From an uncultured Azohydromonas sp. (GTDB lineage Bacteria > Pseudomonadota > Gammaproteobacteria > Burkholderiales > Burkholderiaceae_C): DNA of 64,000 nt. Of this stretch, positions 43,948 to 52,785 are shown in pieces. The first letter of the stretch is position 1. Each line of letters begins with the position of its first letter. Where the stretch lies: the NCBI RefSeq assembly GCF_937926365.1, contig NZ_CALAOH010000021.1:45781-109780 (forward strand), read 5' to 3'. The notes under the pieces were generated by a model. It was not told where the DNA came from. It made no database searches and saw only the letters and a program-made list of their open reading frames with translations. Both the position numbers and the translations under genes were made by a program.

Positions 43948-44862
43948 TCAGGTACCGCGGCGCGAGCGCACCATTTGTCGCATTTCGTCCAGACCGACCT
44001 CGGTGTGTGCCGCCACGCGCGGACGCGGCGCCGCCTTAAAGGCGTGGCCGTACACCAGCTCGAAAGACAACGCCGGGCGCCCATCGCTGCCACCGAGCGT
44101 CTGCAGTGCCTCAATCAGGCGCTGTTGCCAGCGCGGAGTGCGCAAGCCTGCAACACGGCGCGTGTCGGCGTTGGCGCCCAGGCCGCGCAGCTCGGCCAGC
44201 ACAGCCGCGGCGTCGGCCCAGTTCAGGCGCAGCACCTCCTGGTCCATCACCGGATCGGCGAAGCCCGCAGCCACCAGCATGTCACCCAGATCGTGCATGT
44301 CCACGAACTCGGCCATGGGCGAACCCCAGCCGCGCTCGCGGTACAGGGCGCGCAGTTCGGCCAGCGTGCCCGGGCCGAAAGTGGAGAACATCAGGAAGCC
44401 GTCCACCGCCAGCGCCCGGTGCCACTGTGCGAACAGCGCCGTCGGGTCGGCATGGCCATGCAGCGCCATGTTGGACCACAGCAGTTGCACGCTGCCGGGC
44501 GTCACGGCCTCCTCGGTCAGCGGTGCAGCGGTCGCCGCGGCGCCGGCCCAGCGCCGCGGCGACCACCAGGGCGCGGGCGTCGGCGCGGCACGCTCGCGGC
44601 GCACCAGCGCGGGTTCGACCACGAGCTGCTGTGCCTGCGGATAAGCCTCGCGCAGCAGCGCCTCGCTTGCTCCCAGGAAGCCCGACCACTGCAGCACCGC
44701 CCCCGGCGTGCGCCGGATCATGGGCAGCTTCTCGGCCATGCGCCGTGCAGCCTCGGCGTGCAGCCAAGGCGGCTCGGCGGCCTGGGCCATGCGCCGCACG
44801 GCGCGCTCGATGGCACGCGTGTCGATCGCGCGGGAGCTGGAGGAGTCGGTGGAGGCATTCAT
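43948..44862 (-). CDS. BioC-like SAM-dependent methyltransferase, degenerate motif I
   Basis: 304 residues. The core has SVQLLWSNMALHGHADP (the post-I segment of BioC), FLMFSTFGPGTLAELR (motif III/IV, typical of malonyl-ACP methyltransferase) and PMAEFVDMHDLGDMLVAAGF. The usual glycine-rich SAM loop is poor here: VLQWSGFLGASEALLREAYP takes its place. BioC masks malonyl-ACP to start pimelate synthesis for biotin. The rest of the biotin genes are not in the window. Divergent from comF by 27 bases, as in other betaproteobacteria. Confidence 0.72.
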   Translation of the reverse strand: MNASTDSSSSRAIDTRAIERAVRRMAQAAEPPWLHAEAARRMAEKLPMIRRTPGAVLQWSGFLGASEALLREAYPQAQQLVVEPALVRRERAAPTPAPWWSPRRWAGAAATAAPLTEEAVTPGSVQLLWSNMALHGHADPTALFAQWHRALAVDGFLMFSTFGPGTLAELRALYRERGWGSPMAEFVDMHDLGDMLVAAGFADPVMDQEVLRLNWADAAAVLAELRGLGANADTRRVAGLRTPRWQQRLIEALQTLGGSDGRPALSFELVYGHAFKAAPRPRVAAHTEVGLDEMRQMVRSRRGT

Positions 44863-44889
44863 GGCGGGGGCGGGCAGTATATTGACCCG

Positions 44890-45627
44890 ATGCCCGCCAG
44901 CCGCCTCCGTCAGGGCTTCTGCGCGCTGGCCGCGCTCGCGGCGGCGCTGCCCAGCCAGTGCGCCGTGTGCCGCGCCTGGGACGCCGGACGGCTGTGCCTC
45001 GACTGCCGCGAGCGTTTCATTCCACCCGTGACGCGCTGCCCCGGCTGCGCGCTGCCGCTGACCCAACCGGACGCCCCGTGTGCCGACTGCCTGCGCGACC
45101 CCCTGCCCTTCGAGCGCTGCGTCGCGGCGCTGGATTACGCCTGGCCCTGGAACGGCGTGATCGGTCAGCTGAAATTCCACGACGGGCTGGACCTCGTCGG
45201 CGCGCTGTCCGCACTGCTGTTGCAGGCGCTGCGGCGCGAGGCACCGCCGCCGGTCGAGCTGCTGCTGCCTCTGCCACTGGGCTCGCAGCGGCTGCAGGAG
45301 CGCGGCTACAACCAGGCCTGGGAACTGGCGCGCCGGCTCGCGCCGCCGTTGGCCCTGCGCTGCGACGCCCGGCTGCTGCTGCGCCTTTTCGATACACCGC
45401 GGCAGAGCGGGCTGGCACAAACCCAGCGCAGCGCCAACGTGCGCGGCGCCTTCGGCATCGCACCCGGGCGCGCCGCCGCGCTGCGCGGGCGCCGCGTGGC
45501 GCTGCTGGACGACGTCATGACCACCGGTGCCACCGCCGCCGAGGCCGCGCGCACGCTGCTGGACGCCGGCGTCGCGGCAGTGCAACTGTGGGTGCTGGCG
45601 CGCACGCCGCGGCCGTCGCAGGCCTGA
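44890..45627 (+). CDS. comF: ComF family phosphoribosyltransferase-like protein
   Basis: 245 residues. A Cys-rich zinc-binding start (CAVC, CLDC, CPGCALPL, CADC) is followed by the PRTase domain with QRLQERGYNQAWELARRLA and the PRPP loop ALLDDVMTTGATAAEAA near residue 205. ComF proteins aid DNA uptake in competent bacteria. Lies upstream of trmL in the same direction. Confidence 0.92.
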   Translation: MPASRLRQGFCALAALAAALPSQCAVCRAWDAGRLCLDCRERFIPPVTRCPGCALPLTQPDAPCADCLRDPLPFERCVAALDYAWPWNGVIGQLKFHDGLDLVGALSALLLQALRREAPPPVELLLPLPLGSQRLQERGYNQAWELARRLAPPLALRCDARLLLRLFDTPRQSGLAQTQRSANVRGAFGIAPGRAAALRGRRVALLDDVMTTGATAAEAARTLLDAGVAAVQLWVLARTPRPSQA

Positions 45628-45673
45628 GGCAGCGCATCCCGGGCGCGCTCACGCGCTCCCGCACAATCGCGCG

Positions 45674-46144
45674 ATGTTCCACATCGTCCTCGTGCATCCG
45701 CAGATCCCGCCCAACACGGGCAACGTCATCCGGCTGGCAGCCAACACCGGTTGCACGCTGCACCTGGTGGAGCCGCTGGGCTTCTCGATGGAGGACAAGC
45801 TGCTGCAGCGCGCCGGCCTGGACTACCACGAGTACGCCAGCGTGCGCCGCCATGCCGGCTGGGATGTCTTCCTGGCTGCGGAGCAGCCCGACCCGCAGCG
45901 CCGCTTCGCCTTTACCACCCGCGGCACGCGGCTGCTGGGCGAGGTGAGCTGGCGTCCGGGCGACTGGCTGATCTTCGGCAGCGAAAGCGCCGGGCTGGCA
46001 CCGGCGCTGCGCGAGCAGTTCGACCCGGCGCAGCGCATCCGGCTGCCCATGCGTCCCGGGCAGCGCAGCTTGAACCTCAGCAACGCAGTGGCTGTGTCGG
46101 TGTTCGAGGCTTGGCGCCAGAACGGCTACGCCGGCGCGGTGTAA
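45674..46144 (+). CDS. trmL: tRNA (cytidine/uridine-2'-O)-methyltransferase TrmL
   Basis: 156 residues, SPOUT fold. HPQIPPNTGNVIRLAANTG opens the enzyme, FGSESAGLAPALR and IRLPMRPGQRSLNLSNAVAVSVFEAW form the trefoil-knot SAM site. It methylates the wobble position of tRNA-Leu isoacceptors. 46 bases after comF. Confidence 0.93.
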   Translation: MFHIVLVHPQIPPNTGNVIRLAANTGCTLHLVEPLGFSMEDKLLQRAGLDYHEYASVRRHAGWDVFLAAEQPDPQRRFAFTTRGTRLLGEVSWRPGDWLIFGSESAGLAPALREQFDPAQRIRLPMRPGQRSLNLSNAVAVSVFEAWRQNGYAGAV

Positions 46145-46173
46145 GACGCGCCGCCAGGATTTCAGGCAAAGCG

Positions 46174-46194
46174 AGGGCCGGCCACGCCGGCCCT
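46174..46194. terminator. Bidirectional terminator between trmL and gpsA
   Basis: Nine-base GC arms (46174-46182, 46186-46194) with a three-base loop, flanked by TTCCCTTTT on one side and AAAGCG on the other, between convergent genes. Confidence 0.6.
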
Positions 46195-46201
46195 TCCCTT
46201 T

Positions 46202-47188
46202 TCAGCCGCGTTGCTCGGTATTGGGCGCGCGCTGCATGAGCTGCTGCACGACCTGCTGTGGCGACAGCCGGCCTTCGAGCACAGCCACCACGGCCTCGGT
46301 GATGGGCATCTCCACACCCTTGTCGCGCGCGCGGCGCAGCACCGTGGCGGCGCTGTAGACACCCTCGGCCACGTGGCCCAGGTCGGCCAGCACCTGCGCC
46401 AGCGTGCGCCCGGCGGCGAGCTGCAGGCCCACGCGACGGTTGCGCGAGAGATCACCGGTGGCGGTCAGCACCAGGTCGCCCATGCCCGAGAGGCCCATGA
46501 AGGTTTCCACCCGGGCGCCCAGCGCCACGCCCAGGCGGGTCATTTCCGCCAGGCCACGCGTGATGAGCGCAGCGCGGGCATTGAGGCCCAGCTGCAGGCC
46601 GTCGCACAGGCCCGTGGCGATGGCCAACACGTTCTTCACCGCGCCGCCCACCTCGACGCCCACCGGGTCGTCGCAGATGTAGATGCGCAGCGCCTCGCCG
46701 TGGAATGCCTGCACGGCCAGCTCGCACAGCACCGTGTCAGCGCTGGCGGCCACCAGTGCTGCCGGCTTGCCCAGCGCCACCTCGGCGGCGAAGCTCGGCC
46801 CCGACAGCACCCCGGTGGCCGCGCGCGGGCAGACCTCGCGCGCGATCTCATGGCCCAGCAACCCGGTGCCGGCCTCGAAACCCTTGCACAGCCACAGCGC
46901 GCGCGCGCTTGTGGGCAGCGCCTGCAGCATGCCGCGCAGGCCCGACATGGGCGTGGCAATCACCAGCAGCCCCTCACGCGCATGTGCCAGCGCGGCGGCC
47001 AGATCACTGCCCACGGACAGCGCCGCGGGCAACGCCACATCGGGCAGGTAACGCTGGTTGCGGCGCTGTTCATGCAGCGCCAGCGCCTGCTGCGCATCGC
47101 GCGCCCACAGCAACACCTCGTGGCGCGCGGCAGCCTGCACCGCCAACGCGGTGCCCCAGGCGCCCGCGCCAAGCACGCTGATCTTCAT
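46202..47188 (-). CDS. gpsA: NAD(P)-dependent glycerol-3-phosphate dehydrogenase
   Basis: 328 residues from the ATG at 47188. [14 protein letters not shown] is the dinucleotide motif (residues 3-16), [29 protein letters not shown] and [18 protein letters not shown] (catalytic Lys near 190) follow. It makes sn-glycerol-3-phosphate for phospholipids, a link to the plsC further on. 22 bases after secB. Confidence 0.96.
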   Translation of the reverse strand: MKISVLGAGAWGTALAVQAAARHEVLLWARDAQQALALHEQRRNQRYLPDVALPAALSVGSDLAAALAHAREGLLVIATPMSGLRGMLQALPTSARALWLCKGFEAGTGLLGHEIAREVCPRAATGVLSGPSFAAEVALGKPAALVAASADTVLCELAVQAFHGEALRIYICDDPVGVEVGGAVKNVLAIATGLCDGLQLGLNARAALITRGLAEMTRLGVALGARVETFMGLSGMGDLVLTATGDLSRNRRVGLQLAAGRTLAQVLADLGHVAEGVYSAATVLRRARDKGVEMPITEAVVAVLEGRLSPQQVVQQLMQRAPNTEQRG

Positions 47189-47210
47189 GCCGCGACCGCG
47201 CGCAGGCACG

Positions 47211-47672
47211 TCAGGCGACGGAGCCGTTGCCCTGCGCGGCGAGTTGCTGCTGCTGGGCCTCGTACATGGCCTGGAAGTTCACCTCGGCCAGCATCACCGG
47301 CGGGAAGCCGGCGCGGGTGCAGATGTCGGAAATGATGGCCCGCAGGTACGGATACACCATGCCCGGGCAGGCGATGCCGATGATGGCCTGCAACTGGTCC
47401 TGCGGAATGTTGCGGATTTCGAAGATGCCGGCCTGCTTGGCCTCGACCAGGAACAGCGTCTTCTCGCCGATCTTGGTGGTGACGGTGGCCGTGACGCAGA
47501 CCTCATAGATGCCGTCGGTGATGGTTTCGGCAGACAGTCCCAGGTTGATCTCGACCTGCGGCGGCGTCTGCTCGGTGAGGATCTGGGGCGAGTTCGGCTG
47601 CTCCAGCGACAGGTCCTTCAGGTACATGCGCTGGATCTGGAACACCGGGTTCTGCTCTTGGTCGTCGGCCAT
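47211..47672 (-). CDS. secB: Protein-export chaperone SecB
   Basis: 153 residues, complete. [21 protein letters not shown] and [33 protein letters not shown] are diagnostic. The tetramer holds preproteins unfolded and passes them to SecA. In an order grxC-secB-gpsA, the same as in other betaproteobacteria. Confidence 0.97.
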   Translation of the reverse strand: MADDQEQNPVFQIQRMYLKDLSLEQPNSPQILTEQTPPQVEINLGLSAETITDGIYEVCVTATVTTKIGEKTLFLVEAKQAGIFEIRNIPQDQLQAIIGIACPGMVYPYLRAIISDICTRAGFPPVMLAEVNFQAMYEAQQQQLAAQGNGSVA

Positions 47673-47789
47673 GGTCTTGTCTCGAAGAAAAGAAGGCCCG
47701 CGACATGCGGGCGTGGCCGATTATCACGCAGCGCCGTGGCGCCTCCGGGGGCGCAGGCCGTCCCGGACGGGGACGGCGGCGCCGGGCGA

Positions 47790-48047
47790 TCAGCCCTGCA
47801 GCAGCGGCACCAGACCGCCGCGCTGGTCCAGCGCGATGAGGTCATCGCAGCCGCCCACGTGGGTCTCGCCGATGAAGATCTGCGGCACCGTGCGCCGCCC
47901 GGTGATCTTGATCATCACGTCGCGCTGCGACGGGTCCTGGTCGATGCGCACCTCGTCGATGTGTTCGACACCGCGCTGCTTGAGGAGCTGCTTGGCGCGC
48001 TGGCAGTAGGGGCAGACCAGCGTGGTGTACATCTTGACGGCATTCAT
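47790..48047 (-). CDS. grxC: Glutaredoxin 3
   Basis: 85 residues. Active-site CPYC at residues 12-15, TVPQIFIGETHVGGCDDLIAL (cis-Pro and GG glutathione site). Reduces disulfides with glutathione. Start at the ATG 48047; a GTG one codon upstream is possible. Confidence 0.95.
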   Translation of the reverse strand: MNAVKMYTTLVCPYCQRAKQLLKQRGVEHIDEVRIDQDPSQRDVMIKITGRRTVPQIFIGETHVGGCDDLIALDQRGGLVPLLQG

Positions 48048-48082
48048 CACAGACAGGGCGCGGCACGCGCGGCAGTGGTTGA

Positions 48083-48098
48083 GGACAAGTCATTGTCC
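48083..48098. promoter_or_regulatory. Inverted repeat upstream of grxC, possible operator
   Basis: Six-base arms (GGACAA/TTGTCC) with a four-base spacer, 36 bases before the grxC start in the 201-base gap 48048-48251. Nothing else was recognised in that gap. Confidence 0.3.
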
Positions 48099-48251
48099 GC
48101 CTCGCCTTCAACCCTTGCCGGTGCTGGGCGACTTGCCCCTGTGCCCGCCGGCCCCGGCAACGCGCACGACGATCAGCCGCCAGGCACCGTTGCGCCGTCA
48201 ACCGTTCGTGGCAGCACCCTGCCCTTCACGCGGCCCCAGCGGGCCGCGGGC

Positions 48252-48659
48252 TCAGGCCGCGGACTCGGTGGGCAGGTTGGCTTCGCGCCAAGCCGCCAAG
48301 CCGCCGGCCACGGGCTGGCAGTTCTCGTAGCCGCGCTTCTTGAGCAGTGCCACGGCGCGCGACGCGCGCGCGCCGGTTGCGCACAGCACCAGCACCGGCA
48401 ATGCCTTGTTGCTCGGCAGCGCGGTGGAGGTCTCGATTTGCGACAGCGGCACGTTGCGTGCCCCCACGGCATGGCCACTGGCGAATTCGGCCGGCTCGCG
48501 CACGTCGATGAGCACGCCCTTTTCGCGGTTGATCAGCCGCACCGCCTCGGCGGTGCTGATGCCGCTGCCGGCACCTCCGCGGACCACCGGCCACAGCAGC
48601 AGGGCGCCCGACACGAGCGCGGTGAGGACCAGGTACCAGTTGTCGAGCAGGAATTGCAC
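48252..48659 (-). CDS. Membrane-anchored rhodanese-like protein (YibN type)
   Basis: 135 residues from a GTG. One helix ([20 protein letters not shown]) then a rhodanese domain with [22 protein letters not shown] and the active-site Cys loop [12 protein letters not shown] near residue 95. Sulfurtransferase or sulfur-sensing role; YibN-like proteins neighbour grxC and secB in many proteobacteria. The frame upstream of the GTG overlaps gpmA's antisense and is not used. Confidence 0.88.
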   Translation of the reverse strand: MQFLLDNWYLVLTALVSGALLLWPVVRGGAGSGISTAEAVRLINREKGVLIDVREPAEFASGHAVGARNVPLSQIETSTALPSNKALPVLVLCATGARASRAVALLKKRGYENCQPVAGGLAAWREANLPTESAA

Positions 48660-48687
48660 GGCGTTCGAGGGGTTGCCAAAGCCGCGG

Positions 48688-48693
48688 ATTATA
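48688..48693 (-). promoter_or_regulatory. -10 element for the rhodanese gene
   Basis: A perfect TATAAT on the minus strand, 29 bases before the GTG start. The -35 region is weak. The same stretch could serve the divergent gpmA (TAGAAT on the plus strand). Confidence 0.4.
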
Positions 48694-48783
48694 GAATTTG
48701 CGGCTTTGCTGCCAGCGCGTACGCCCGTCGCGCGCCCCAGGCCACAGCCCTTTTTCCCACTCTCAGGCTTTGAGTCCCTGCCC

Positions 48784-49527
48784 ATGTACAAGCTCGTGCT
48801 GATCCGCCACGGCGAATCGACCTGGAACCTCGAAAACCGCTTCACCGGCTGGACCGACGTGCCGCTGACGGACACCGGCGTGGCCCAGGCGCGCCAAGCC
48901 GGCAAGCTGCTCAAGGAAGGCGGCTGGGAGTTCGACGTGGCCTACACCTCAGTGCTCAAGCGCGCCATCTGGACGCTGTGGCACTGCCTGGACGAGATGG
49001 ACCGCACCTGGCTGCCCGTGGTCAAGGACTGGCGGCTCAACGAGCGCCACTACGGCGCGCTGCAGGGCCTCAACAAGGCCGACATGGCCAAGCAGTACGG
49101 CGACGAGCAGGTGCTGATCTGGCGTCGCAGCTACGACACGCCGCCGCCGGCGCTGGACGCCAACGACCCGCGCGGCCAGCGCCAGGACCCGCGCTACGCC
49201 AAGCTCGACGCCGAGCAGGTCCCGCTCACGGAGTGCCTGAAGGACACCGTCGCGCGCGTGCTGCCGGCCTGGAACGAGGTGCTGGCCCCGGCCATCAAGT
49301 CCGGCCAGCGCATCGTCATCGCCGCGCATGGCAACAGCATCCGCGCGCTGGTGAAGTACCTCGACGGCATCAGCGACACCGACATCGTCGGCCTGAACAT
49401 CCCCAACGGCATCCCGATGGTTTACGAGCTCGATGCCGAGCTCAAGCCCATCCGCCGCTACTACCTGGGCGACGCGGAAGCCGCCGCCAAGGCCGCCGCC
49501 GCGGTGGCCAACCAGGGCAAGGCCTGA
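48784..49527 (+). CDS. gpmA: 2,3-bisphosphoglycerate-dependent phosphoglycerate mutase
   Basis: 247 residues. [20 protein letters not shown] has the phosphohistidine RHGE, and [18 protein letters not shown] the second His. [19 protein letters not shown] is typical of dPGM. Glycolysis and gluconeogenesis. Followed by a clear terminator. Confidence 0.97.
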   Translation: MYKLVLIRHGESTWNLENRFTGWTDVPLTDTGVAQARQAGKLLKEGGWEFDVAYTSVLKRAIWTLWHCLDEMDRTWLPVVKDWRLNERHYGALQGLNKADMAKQYGDEQVLIWRRSYDTPPPALDANDPRGQRQDPRYAKLDAEQVPLTECLKDTVARVLPAWNEVLAPAIKSGQRIVIAAHGNSIRALVKYLDGISDTDIVGLNIPNGIPMVYELDAELKPIRRYYLGDAEAAAKAAAAVANQGKA

Positions 49528-49549
49528 TCCCAGGCCCACGCCACAAGAC

Positions 49550-49573
49550 AAAGGGGCCGCGAGGCCCCTTTTT
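49550..49573 (+). terminator. Intrinsic terminator after gpmA
   Basis: Nine-base arms (49550-49558, 49563-49571) with a GCGA loop and a five-T run, 22 bases after the stop. Confidence 0.85.
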
Positions 49574-49604
49574 CATTCCTGCCTCGAGAGCTGGCGGCGC
49601 AGCC

Positions 49605-50486
49605 TCACAACCCCGCCACTGCCTGCGCCAGCAGCGGCGCCACGCTCACGGCGTTGCTCGGGTGCGGCACGGCGTCCGTGCTCCAGACGTGGCGCACGCC
49701 GGCCGCGTGCAGCTGCGCCAGCGCGTCGCCCACGAAGAGGGCGTGCGTCACCGCCACGTCCACCGAGGCCGCCCCGCGCGCCAGCGCCTGCGTGGCCGCG
49801 GCGATCAGCGTCTGGCCCGTGCTGGCCACGTCATCGAGCAGCACCACCGCACGGCCGCCGAGTTCCAGGGGCGGCAGCTCCAGGACCACCTCGCGGTCAC
49901 CCAGCCGGCGCTTGCAGCCCATGCCGTGCTCCAGGCCTTGCCCTTGCGCCGCGGCCTGCACCCACTGCGCCGCCTCTTCGTCCGGGCCGATCAGGATCGG
50001 GCGGTCGAGCTGCCGCGCCACCCACTCGCCCAGCAGCGGCGCCGCCGACAGCGCCAGCCCACGCCGGCCCGGGAACAGCGCCTCCATCGAGGTCACGCGG
50101 TGCAGGTGCGGGTCCACCGTCAGCACCGCGTCGAACAGCCCGCCCAGCAGCGCCGCCACGTGGCGCTGGCTCACCACCTCGCCGGGCGTGAAAGCCATGT
50201 CCTGGCGCATGTAGGCCAGGTACGGCGACACCAGGATGAGCTCGCGCGCGCCCAGCTCGCGCGCCGCCGGCGCACACAGCAGCAACTCCGTCAGCTTCTC
50301 GTTGGGCTGCTGCAGTCCGCGCAGCATCAGCACCCGCGACGGCAACGTCCCGGGCAGCCGCAGTCGCAGCTCGCCGTCGGGAAAACGGTGACGCTGCACG
50401 AAGGCCAGCGGCACGCCCAGCGCCTGCGCCAGGGCCTGCGCCAGCGGCGCCTCGTCGTCGAAGGCCAGCAGCATCTGCTCGCTCAT
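49605..50486 (-). CDS. Ribose-phosphate pyrophosphokinase-like protein
   Basis: 293 residues from the ATG at 50486. It resembles PRPP synthetase: HRFPDGELRLRL, YLAYMRQDMAF, LTVDPHLHRVTSMEALF and the PRPP loop VVLLDDVASTGQTLI. It is ~20 residues shorter than housekeeping Prs and diverged, so it is probably a paralogue; activity is plausible but not certain. Downstream of plsC in the same direction. Confidence 0.85.
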   Translation of the reverse strand: MSEQMLLAFDDEAPLAQALAQALGVPLAFVQRHRFPDGELRLRLPGTLPSRVLMLRGLQQPNEKLTELLLCAPAARELGARELILVSPYLAYMRQDMAFTPGEVVSQRHVAALLGGLFDAVLTVDPHLHRVTSMEALFPGRRGLALSAAPLLGEWVARQLDRPILIGPDEEAAQWVQAAAQGQGLEHGMGCKRRLGDREVVLELPPLELGGRAVVLLDDVASTGQTLIAAATQALARGAASVDVAVTHALFVGDALAQLHAAGVRHVWSTDAVPHPSNAVSVAPLLAQAVAGL

Positions 50487-50548
50487 GGGAACTCCAGACT
50501 TCTTCCTGAGGGGTTGGTCGATGGCGCGCGGCTCCGCATCGCCGGCCC

Positions 50549-51349
50549 TCAGCGGGCCTGCAGCGCCTGCGCGATGGTGTCGCGCAGGTGCGCCGCCAGG
50601 GCGCGCCGGTCGGCATGCGCCACCGCCTGCGGCGGCAGCACCTGCAGCTGCACCGCCAGGCCCTGCGCGCAGGCCAGGCGCCACAGGCTCTGGCCCAGCG
50701 TCATGTCGCCCACGAAGCTCGCGGCCGGGCTCACCGCGTGCAGCGGGTCGCTGTAGCGCAGCGCCACCGGCTGCACCGGCTCGCCGCTGGCGATCACGGC
50801 CTGCAGCAAGTTGGCGTGGAAGGGCAGCAGCTCATGGCCCTCGCCGGTGGTGCCCTCGGGAAACACCGCCACCGTGTCGCCGTCGCGCAGCGCCTGCGTG
50901 ATGGCGTGCAGCACGCGCATGGCGTCGCGCGCGCGCTCGCGCTGCAGGTACAGCGTGCCGGCGGCGTCCACCAACCGCCCCACCAGGGGCCAGGCCTGCA
51001 CCTCGGCCTTGGAGACGAAGCGCGCCTGCGGGCACAGCGCGTGGATGGCGGCGATATCCAGCCACGACACGTGGTTGGCCACGATCAGCTTGGCGCCGGG
51101 ACGAAACGTGCCCTGCGCGCGCAGCTCCAGCCCCAGCGTGGCCAGCAGCTTGCGCGACCACCAGCCGATGCGCGCCTGCCGCCGCGCCGGACCGTAGAAC
51201 GGGAACAGCAGCAGCACGATGGCCAACCCGTGCAGCCCATGCAGCACCGTGCGCGCCAGCCGCCACAGCGCGCGCAGCCGCCGCAGCGACGACACGGCAG
51301 CGGGGGCGGACACCGCCAGCGTCGGCGTCGTCTCGGGCGGAAGCTGCAT
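50549..51349 (-). CDS. plsC: 1-acyl-sn-glycerol-3-phosphate acyltransferase
   Basis: 266 residues. One N-terminal helix (LHGLAIVLLLFPFYG), then the HX4D box NHVSWLD near residue 95, a glycerol-phosphate-binding segment ARDAMRVL and FPEGTTGEG near residue 165. Makes phosphatidic acid. It follows the dihydroorotase-like gene by 26 bases. Confidence 0.9.
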   Translation of the reverse strand: MQLPPETTPTLAVSAPAAVSSLRRLRALWRLARTVLHGLHGLAIVLLLFPFYGPARRQARIGWWSRKLLATLGLELRAQGTFRPGAKLIVANHVSWLDIAAIHALCPQARFVSKAEVQAWPLVGRLVDAAGTLYLQRERARDAMRVLHAITQALRDGDTVAVFPEGTTGEGHELLPFHANLLQAVIASGEPVQPVALRYSDPLHAVSPAASFVGDMTLGQSLWRLACAQGLAVQLQVLPPQAVAHADRRALAAHLRDTIAQALQAR

Positions 51350-51375
51350 CGGGGCGCCGGCGGGCGGGACGCGCG

Positions 51376-52683
51376 TCAGAAAGCCTCGTGCGCCACCGTG
51401 CCGGCCACCAGCGTGGCCACCACGCGCCCGGGCAGCATGCTGCCAGTGAGCTCGAAGGCGAAGGGCGTGTGCTTGCCCTGGCTGCGCAGCTGCGCAGCCT
51501 CCAGCCCCCACTGTGCCTGCGGGTCGAAGAGGCAGACGTCGGCCACGCCGCCTTCCACCAGGCGCCCGGCACTGGAAACCAGCGAGCCCAGCGCCTCGCC
51601 CAGCACGGCCACCGGGCCGCTGGTCACGCGTGCCAGCGACTGCGCCAGCGTGAGGCCCTGGTCCTGGCCCCACTTCAGCGCCAGGCTCAGCAGCAGTTCC
51701 AGCCCGGTGGCGCCGGGCTCAGCCTCGGCGAAGGGCAGGTTCTTGGCGTCCTCGTCCACCGGGGTGTGGTCCGACACCAGTGCGTCGATGGTGCCGTCGG
51801 CCAGCGCCGCGCGCAGCGCGTCGCGGTCGCGCTGCTGGCGCAGCGGCGGCGTCAGGCGCATGGCGGCGTTGAAGAAGCCGATGTCCACGTCCGTGAGGTG
51901 CAGCGAGTTGATGCTCACGTCCGCCGTCACCGGCAGCCCCTGCGCCTTGGCCTGGCGCAGCAGCTCCACGCCCTCGGCGCTGGAGAGGCGGCACAGGTGC
52001 ACGCGCGCGCCGGTGCTGCGCACCAGCTCGAAGATGGTGTGCAGCGCCACCGTCTCGGCCGCCACGGGCACGCCCGAAAGGCCCAGGCGCGTGGCGACCG
52101 CGCCGCTGGCGGCCACGCCGGCGCCCAGCCACGGGTCCTGCGGGCGCAGCCACACGGTGTAGCCATAGGTGCTGGCGTACTGCAGCGCGCGCAGCAGCAC
52201 CTGCGTGTCGCGCACCGGCGCCTCGGCCTGCGCGAAGCCGATGCAGCCGGACTCGGTGAGCTCGGCCATCTCGGTGAGCGCCTTGCCCTCCAGGCCGCAG
52301 GTGAGCGCGCCCAGCGGGAACAGCCGGCAGCGGCTGAGCTTGCGGGCGCGGAACTTGAGCATGTCCACCAGGCCCGGCTCATCGAGCGGCGGGTCGGTGT
52401 CGGGCGGGCACACGAGGCTGGTGACGCCACCGGCCGCGGCCGCGGCCAGCTCGCTCTCCAGCATGCCCTCGTGCTCGTGGCCGGGCTCACGCAGCCGGGC
52501 GGCGAGGTCCACCAGGCCCGGTGCAACCACCAGGCCCTGCGCGTCGATCACGCGGTCGGCCTCGAAGTCCGGGTTGACGTTGCCGATGGTCAGGATGCGG
52601 CCCGCGGCGATAGCCACGTCGGCCGCCTCGTCGCGGCCGGAGGCCGGGTCCACGACGCGGCCGTTCTTGATCAGGATCTTCAT
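51376..52683 (-). CDS. pyrX: Non-catalytic dihydroorotase homologue (PyrC-prime/PyrX type)
   Basis: 435 residues, amidohydrolase barrel of the type I dihydroorotase family (GLVVAPGLVDLAARLREPGHEHEG start, SDHTPVDEDAKNLPFAEAEPG end). The metal HxH of active enzymes is DLAAR here, and later His ligands are replaced too (VHLCRLSS, VWLRPQDP). It therefore should not bind the usual zinc pair. In Pseudomonas such inactive PyrC-prime subunits are needed to build active aspartate transcarbamoylase dodecamers, and pyrB lies just upstream. A working PyrC must be encoded elsewhere. Confidence 0.88.
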   Translation of the reverse strand: MKILIKNGRVVDPASGRDEAADVAIAAGRILTIGNVNPDFEADRVIDAQGLVVAPGLVDLAARLREPGHEHEGMLESELAAAAAGGVTSLVCPPDTDPPLDEPGLVDMLKFRARKLSRCRLFPLGALTCGLEGKALTEMAELTESGCIGFAQAEAPVRDTQVLLRALQYASTYGYTVWLRPQDPWLGAGVAASGAVATRLGLSGVPVAAETVALHTIFELVRSTGARVHLCRLSSAEGVELLRQAKAQGLPVTADVSINSLHLTDVDIGFFNAAMRLTPPLRQQRDRDALRAALADGTIDALVSDHTPVDEDAKNLPFAEAEPGATGLELLLSLALKWGQDQGLTLAQSLARVTSGPVAVLGEALGSLVSSAGRLVEGGVADVCLFDPQAQWGLEAAQLRSQGKHTPFAFELTGSMLPGRVVATLVAGTVAHEAF

Positions 52684-52697
52684 GCTTTCCACATCCT

Positions 52698-52775
52698 CCG
52701 TTCGCCCTGAGCTTGGTCGTTGGGCCAACAGGCCGGCTGGGCCATAAGGCTTCGACAGGCTCAGCCCGAACGGGA
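52698..52775. repeat. Interspersed palindromic repeat, expanded copy
   Basis: The two ends (52698-52717 and 52750-52775) match the two arms of the repeat at 56821-56860, pairing through TGAGC/GCTCA-type arms, but ~30 extra bases lie between them. Located between pyrB and the dihydroorotase-like gene. Confidence 0.6.
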
Positions 52776-52785
52776 CTTTGGTTGT

